Made by a program: the position numbers and the translations under genes. Below are positions 7,641-10,003 of a DNA stretch of 10,003 nucleotides, one piece after another; position 1 is the first letter of the stretch; every line of letters starts with the position of its first letter. The notes under the pieces are model-generated. The model did not search any database, was not told where the DNA came from, and was given only the letters and a program-made list of their open reading frames with translations. Source of the stretch: Candidatus Zipacnadia bacterium (GTDB taxonomy: Bacteria; Armatimonadota; Zipacnadia; Zipacnadales; UBA5352); assembly GCA_029820915.1 (NCBI GenBank), contig JALGUI010000118.1, forward strand, positions 1 to 10,003, read 5' to 3'.

Positions 7641-8825
7641 GTGCCCAAGAAGAGCCTCAACGACGCCGACTACGCCGGCAAACGCACGCTCGTGCGCGTG
7701 GACGTCAACGTTCCGCTCGAGGACGCCACGATCACCGACGATACCCGCATCCGGGCCGCCCTGCCCACCATCACCACGCTGCTCGACGGCGGCGCCATCG
7801 TCACCCTGTGCTCGCACCTGGGCCGCCCCAAGGGCAAGGTCGTGCCCGAGGAGTCCCTCGCACTCGTCCGTGAGCGCCTCAACCAGCTTCTCGACGCCGA
7901 CGTCATCATGGCGCCCGACTGCATCGGTGACGAGGTGGCCGCACTGCGCGAGGACCTGCGGCCCGGCCAGGTGCTGATGCTCGAGAACACGCGCTTCCAC
8001 CCCGGTGAGAGGGCCAATGACCCGGAGTTCGCCAGAGCCCTCGCCGGCGACGCCGAGCTCTACGTCAACGACGCCTTCGGCAGCATGCACCGCGCCCACG
8101 CCTCCACCGTCGGCGTGACCGACTACATCGACGAGTGCGTCGCGGGGCTGCTGGTGCGCGAGGAGCTCGACAAGCTCACGCCCTGTCGCGAGGCATCGGG
8201 CGACGGCTTCGTGGTGATCCTCGGCGGCGCCAAGGTGGACGACAAGATCGACGCCATCCGCGAGCTCCTTCCACGCGCCGAGAAGCTCATCATCGGCGGC
8301 GCCATGGCCTGGGCGTTCTTCAAGGCCCGCGGCATGGGGATCGGCGAGTCGCTGTGCACCTGCGACAGCCTCCAGGCCGCCCACGAGATCCTCGATGGGA
8401 TGGGCGACCACCTCGACCGCATGATGCTCCCCGTGGACGTGCACATAGTGCAGGTCGAGCCCGACACCGGCGAGATGAGGGTCGCCCCCGCCGACGCCAT
8501 CGACAAGGGCTGGGACGCGCTCGATATCGGCCCCGACACCCGCGTGCTCTTCGCGCAGGCCGTCCGGGACGCCGAGATCGTCTTCTGGAACGGGCCCATG
8601 GGCTACTTCGAGAAGCCCCCCTTCGACGAGGGCACCCGCGATCTGGCCCGAGCCCTGGCCGAGACCGACGCGTACACCGTGGTGGGCGGCGGGGACTCCG
8701 CCGCGGCCATCACCCAGATGGGCTTCGACGACGACATGTCGCATGTCTCCACCGGCGGCGGCGCCTCCATCGAGTTCGTGCAGGGCGACGATCTGCCGGG
8801 CGTTGACGCGCTCGACGACAACTAG
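7641..8825 (+). CDS. pgk: Phosphoglycerate kinase
   Basis: Cytoplasmic enzyme that transfers the acyl phosphate of 1,3-bisphosphoglycerate to ADP, giving ATP and 3-phosphoglycerate; it takes the product of the gene before it. The 394 residues match the usual length. Substrate-binding N-domain motifs are LVRVDVNVPL (17-26), SHLGRPKG (58-65), LENTRFHPGE (114-123) and NDAFGSMHRAHAST (143-156). The nucleotide-binding C-domain shows GGAKVDDK (195-202), WNGPMGYFE (316-324), VGGGDSAAA (348-356) and STGGGASIEF (370-379). Start GTG 7641 follows GGAGGG (7628-7633) by 7 nt and gives the expected N-terminus; the ATG at 7634 is in another frame. The gap to tpiA is 56 nt. Confidence 0.97.
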   Translation: MPKKSLNDADYAGKRTLVRVDVNVPLEDATITDDTRIRAALPTITTLLDGGAIVTLCSHLGRPKGKVVPEESLALVRERLNQLLDADVIMAPDCIGDEVAALREDLRPGQVLMLENTRFHPGERANDPEFARALAGDAELYVNDAFGSMHRAHASTVGVTDYIDECVAGLLVREELDKLTPCREASGDGFVVILGGAKVDDKIDAIRELLPRAEKLIIGGAMAWAFFKARGMGIGESLCTCDSLQAAHEILDGMGDHLDRMMLPVDVHIVQVEPDTGEMRVAPADAIDKGWDALDIGPDTRVLFAQAVRDAEIVFWNGPMGYFEKPPFDEGTRDLARALAETDAYTVVGGGDSAAAITQMGFDDDMSHVSTGGGASIEFVQGDDLPGVDALDDN

Positions 8826-8881
8826 CGACCCGCGGCGATCACCGTCGCCACGCCGCGACCGACAGCCAGGGAGTGATCCAC

Positions 8882-9691
8882 GTGCGCACGCCGATCATGG
8901 CCGGAAACTGGAAGATGAACTGCGACAACGATGAGGCGCAGGCGCTCGCCGACGGCGTGCTCGCCCGCGCCGGGCAGGTCGAGGACGCGCTCGTGATCCT
9001 GTGCCCGCCCGCAAGCGCCTTGACCACCGTCCACGCCGCCATCGCCAACTCCAACATCAAGCTCGGCGGCCAGAACATGTTCTGGGAGGAGGAGGGCGCC
9101 TTCACCGGCGAGCTGTCGGCCCGGATGCTGCTGTCCTGTGGCTGCGAGTTCGTCATCATCGGCCACTCCGAGCGGCGCGGCCGCTTCGGCAGCGTCGATG
9201 AGGCGGACGCGGCCGACCTCGACACGATCTTCGGCGACACCGACGCCACCGTCAACCGCAAGGTCAAGGCCGCCCTCGCCGCGGGCCTGCTGCCCATCGG
9301 GTGCTGCGGCGAGCTGCTCGGCGAGCGCCAGGCCGGCAACACCGACGCGGTCGTCGAGGGCCAGGTCAAGGCCATGCTCGACGGCATCGACGCCGACGGC
9401 GTCGCGCAGATGGTGATTGCCTACGAGCCGGTCTGGGCCATCGGCACCGGCGAGGTCTGCGACGCCGATGAGGCCAACCGCGTGTGCGGCATGATTCGCG
9501 GCGTCGTCGCCGGCCTCTACGGCGACGAGCTGGCGGACGGCATGCGCATCCTCTACGGCGGCTCGGTCAAGCCCGACAACGTCGAGGGGCTCATGGCCAT
9601 GGCGGACATCGACGGCGGGCTGGTCGGCGGCGCGTCGCTGAAGGCCGACTCCTTCGGCGCGCTCGTCGAGGCCGCCGCCGACGCCCGGTAG
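8882..9691 (+). CDS. tpiA: Triosephosphate isomerase
   Basis: Cytoplasmic TIM-barrel enzyme that interconverts dihydroxyacetone phosphate and glyceraldehyde 3-phosphate. The active residues are all visible: Asn9 and Lys11 in AGNWKMN, His95 in IIGHSERR, Glu182 in YEPVWAIGTG, and the phosphate-binding YGGSVKPDN (225-233) and GGLVGGASL (245-253). Length is 269 residues, longer than the usual 250 or so, mainly from an insertion of about 15 residues (100-114) right after HSERR. I chose GTG 8882 because AGGGAG (8868-8873) lies 8 nt upstream and the product then begins MRTPIMAGNWKMN, as in relatives; GTG 8873 would overlap the ribosome site. Last gene of the cluster, followed by a strong hairpin. 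Confidence 0.96.
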   Translation: MRTPIMAGNWKMNCDNDEAQALADGVLARAGQVEDALVILCPPASALTTVHAAIANSNIKLGGQNMFWEEEGAFTGELSARMLLSCGCEFVIIGHSERRGRFGSVDEADAADLDTIFGDTDATVNRKVKAALAAGLLPIGCCGELLGERQAGNTDAVVEGQVKAMLDGIDADGVAQMVIAYEPVWAIGTGEVCDADEANRVCGMIRGVVAGLYGDELADGMRILYGGSVKPDNVEGLMAMADIDGGLVGGASLKADSFGALVEAAADAR

Positions 9692-9715
9692 CCGCCACGC
9701 ACCCCCGCGAAGGCA

Positions 9716-9744
9716 AGAGCCGCCGGCCTGTCGCCGGCGGCTCT
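9716..9744. terminator. Intrinsic terminator, probably bidirectional, between tpiA and flgL
   Basis: AGAGCCGCCGGC (9716-9727) pairs perfectly with GCCGGCGGCTCT (9733-9744): a 12-bp stem with a 5-nt loop. The plus-strand side continues CTTG, a short T tract. Lying midway between convergent tpiA and flgL, it probably ends both transcripts. Confidence 0.75.
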
Positions 9745-9808
9745 CTTGTCGTCGCCGCCATGAGGTCCCGGGACAGGTTCTCATCGCGGCGAGGCGGACG
9801 GCTGCGCG

Positions 9809-10003
9809 TCACCAGCCGAGGTCGAAGAGCGTCGGCAGTTGGGCCAGCCTGGCCGTCGCGGTCAGCGCCGCCTGGTAGCTCACCTGCACGTGCTGCAGCT
9901 CCATGAGGGCGGACACGATGTCGGTGTCCTCGGAGTCGGACAGGATCTCGCGCGCGACGACCTCGGCGTCCTGCGCCCACTCAAGCGCGTCCTCGATGCG
10001 CTG
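9809..10003 (-). CDS. flgL: Flagellar hook-associated protein 3 (FlgL), C-terminal fragment
   Basis: Only the last 64 residues and the TGA (9811-9809) are in the window; the 5' part lies beyond the right edge. The fragment is an amphipathic helical stretch with the FlgL C-terminal pattern: SDSEDTDIVSALMELQHVQ, then YQAALTATARLAQLPTLFDL. FlgL joins the hook to the flagellin filament and is exported by the flagellar type III system; the conserved C-terminal helix packs in the D0 core. A flagellin is an alternative because the families share this end, but the DTDI...ME.Q...YQAAL.ATA pattern with a PTLFDL ending favours FlgL. It converges on tpiA and shares the terminator at 9716-9744. Confidence 0.82.
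   Translation of the reverse strand, partial: QRIEDALEWAQDAEVVAREILSDSEDTDIVSALMELQHVQVSYQAALTATARLAQLPTLFDLGW

Noticed and set aside
8831..8857. Hairpin CGCGGCG/CGCCGCG between pgk and tpiA as a terminator
   Set aside because: Only 7 bp with a 13-nt loop and no T-run; tpiA would be left without a promoter.

Overview
The window is GC-rich bacterial DNA with dense coding and no sign of a mobile element, CRISPR array, tRNA or rRNA. It holds six gene loci. On the minus strand, running leftwards from about 4636, are two tandem secreted subtilisin-family (S8) proteases. On the plus strand, from 5163 to 9691, are yvcK, gap, pgk and tpiA. At the right edge, on the minus strand and converging on tpiA, is the 3' end of flgL, so the organism is flagellated. 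Secreted S8 proteases with FN3 and FlgD-like C-terminal modules, a membrane-anchored YvcK and a GC-rich glycolytic operon would fit an uncultivated lineage such as Armatimonadota, but the sequence alone does not prove this; treat it as a weak inference.

Left region (1-4636, minus strand). Protease A (first gene, 4636 leftwards) has a signal peptide, a prodomain, a complete Asp/His/Asn/Ser catalytic domain, two FN3 domains, a Trp-rich module and a FlgD-like terminal Ig domain. Its reading frame is broken twice: near 2773, inside the second FN3 domain, which also appears about 20 residues too short, and near 1340, just before the expected C-terminus at 1298. The two shifts compensate each other. 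Protease B (1266 to the left edge) is a diverged paralogue with an intact catalytic set, cut by the window edge just after its active-site serine. Between the two breaks the middle reading frame runs with no stop straight into protease B, so an automatic annotator would probably call one artificial fused protein.

Divergent intergenic region (4637-5162). Two near-consensus sigma70 promoters face away from each other. One (4704-4732, minus) drives the protease pair; the other (4939-4967, plus) drives yvcK and probably the genes after it, through a leader of about 190 nt.

Glycolytic cluster (5163-9691, plus strand). yvcK (UDP-sugar-binding gluconeogenesis/morphogenesis factor, with two N-terminal membrane helices) is followed by gap, pgk and tpiA, with gaps of 88, 83 and 56 nt. 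gap, pgk and tpiA all appear to start with GTG, each behind a purine-rich ribosome binding site. GapA, Pgk and TpiA together carry triose phosphates to 3-phosphoglycerate and back, and YvcK is needed in other bacteria for growth on gluconeogenic carbon sources, so the grouping makes metabolic sense. A GC hairpin lies between gap and pgk, and a strong hairpin follows tpiA between it and the convergent flgL.

The points most worth a second look are the double lesion in protease A with the artificial or real A-B reading-frame fusion, the 15-residue insertion next to the catalytic histidine of TpiA, and the yvcK-gap-pgk-tpiA arrangement. I did not find a convincing undescribed system.
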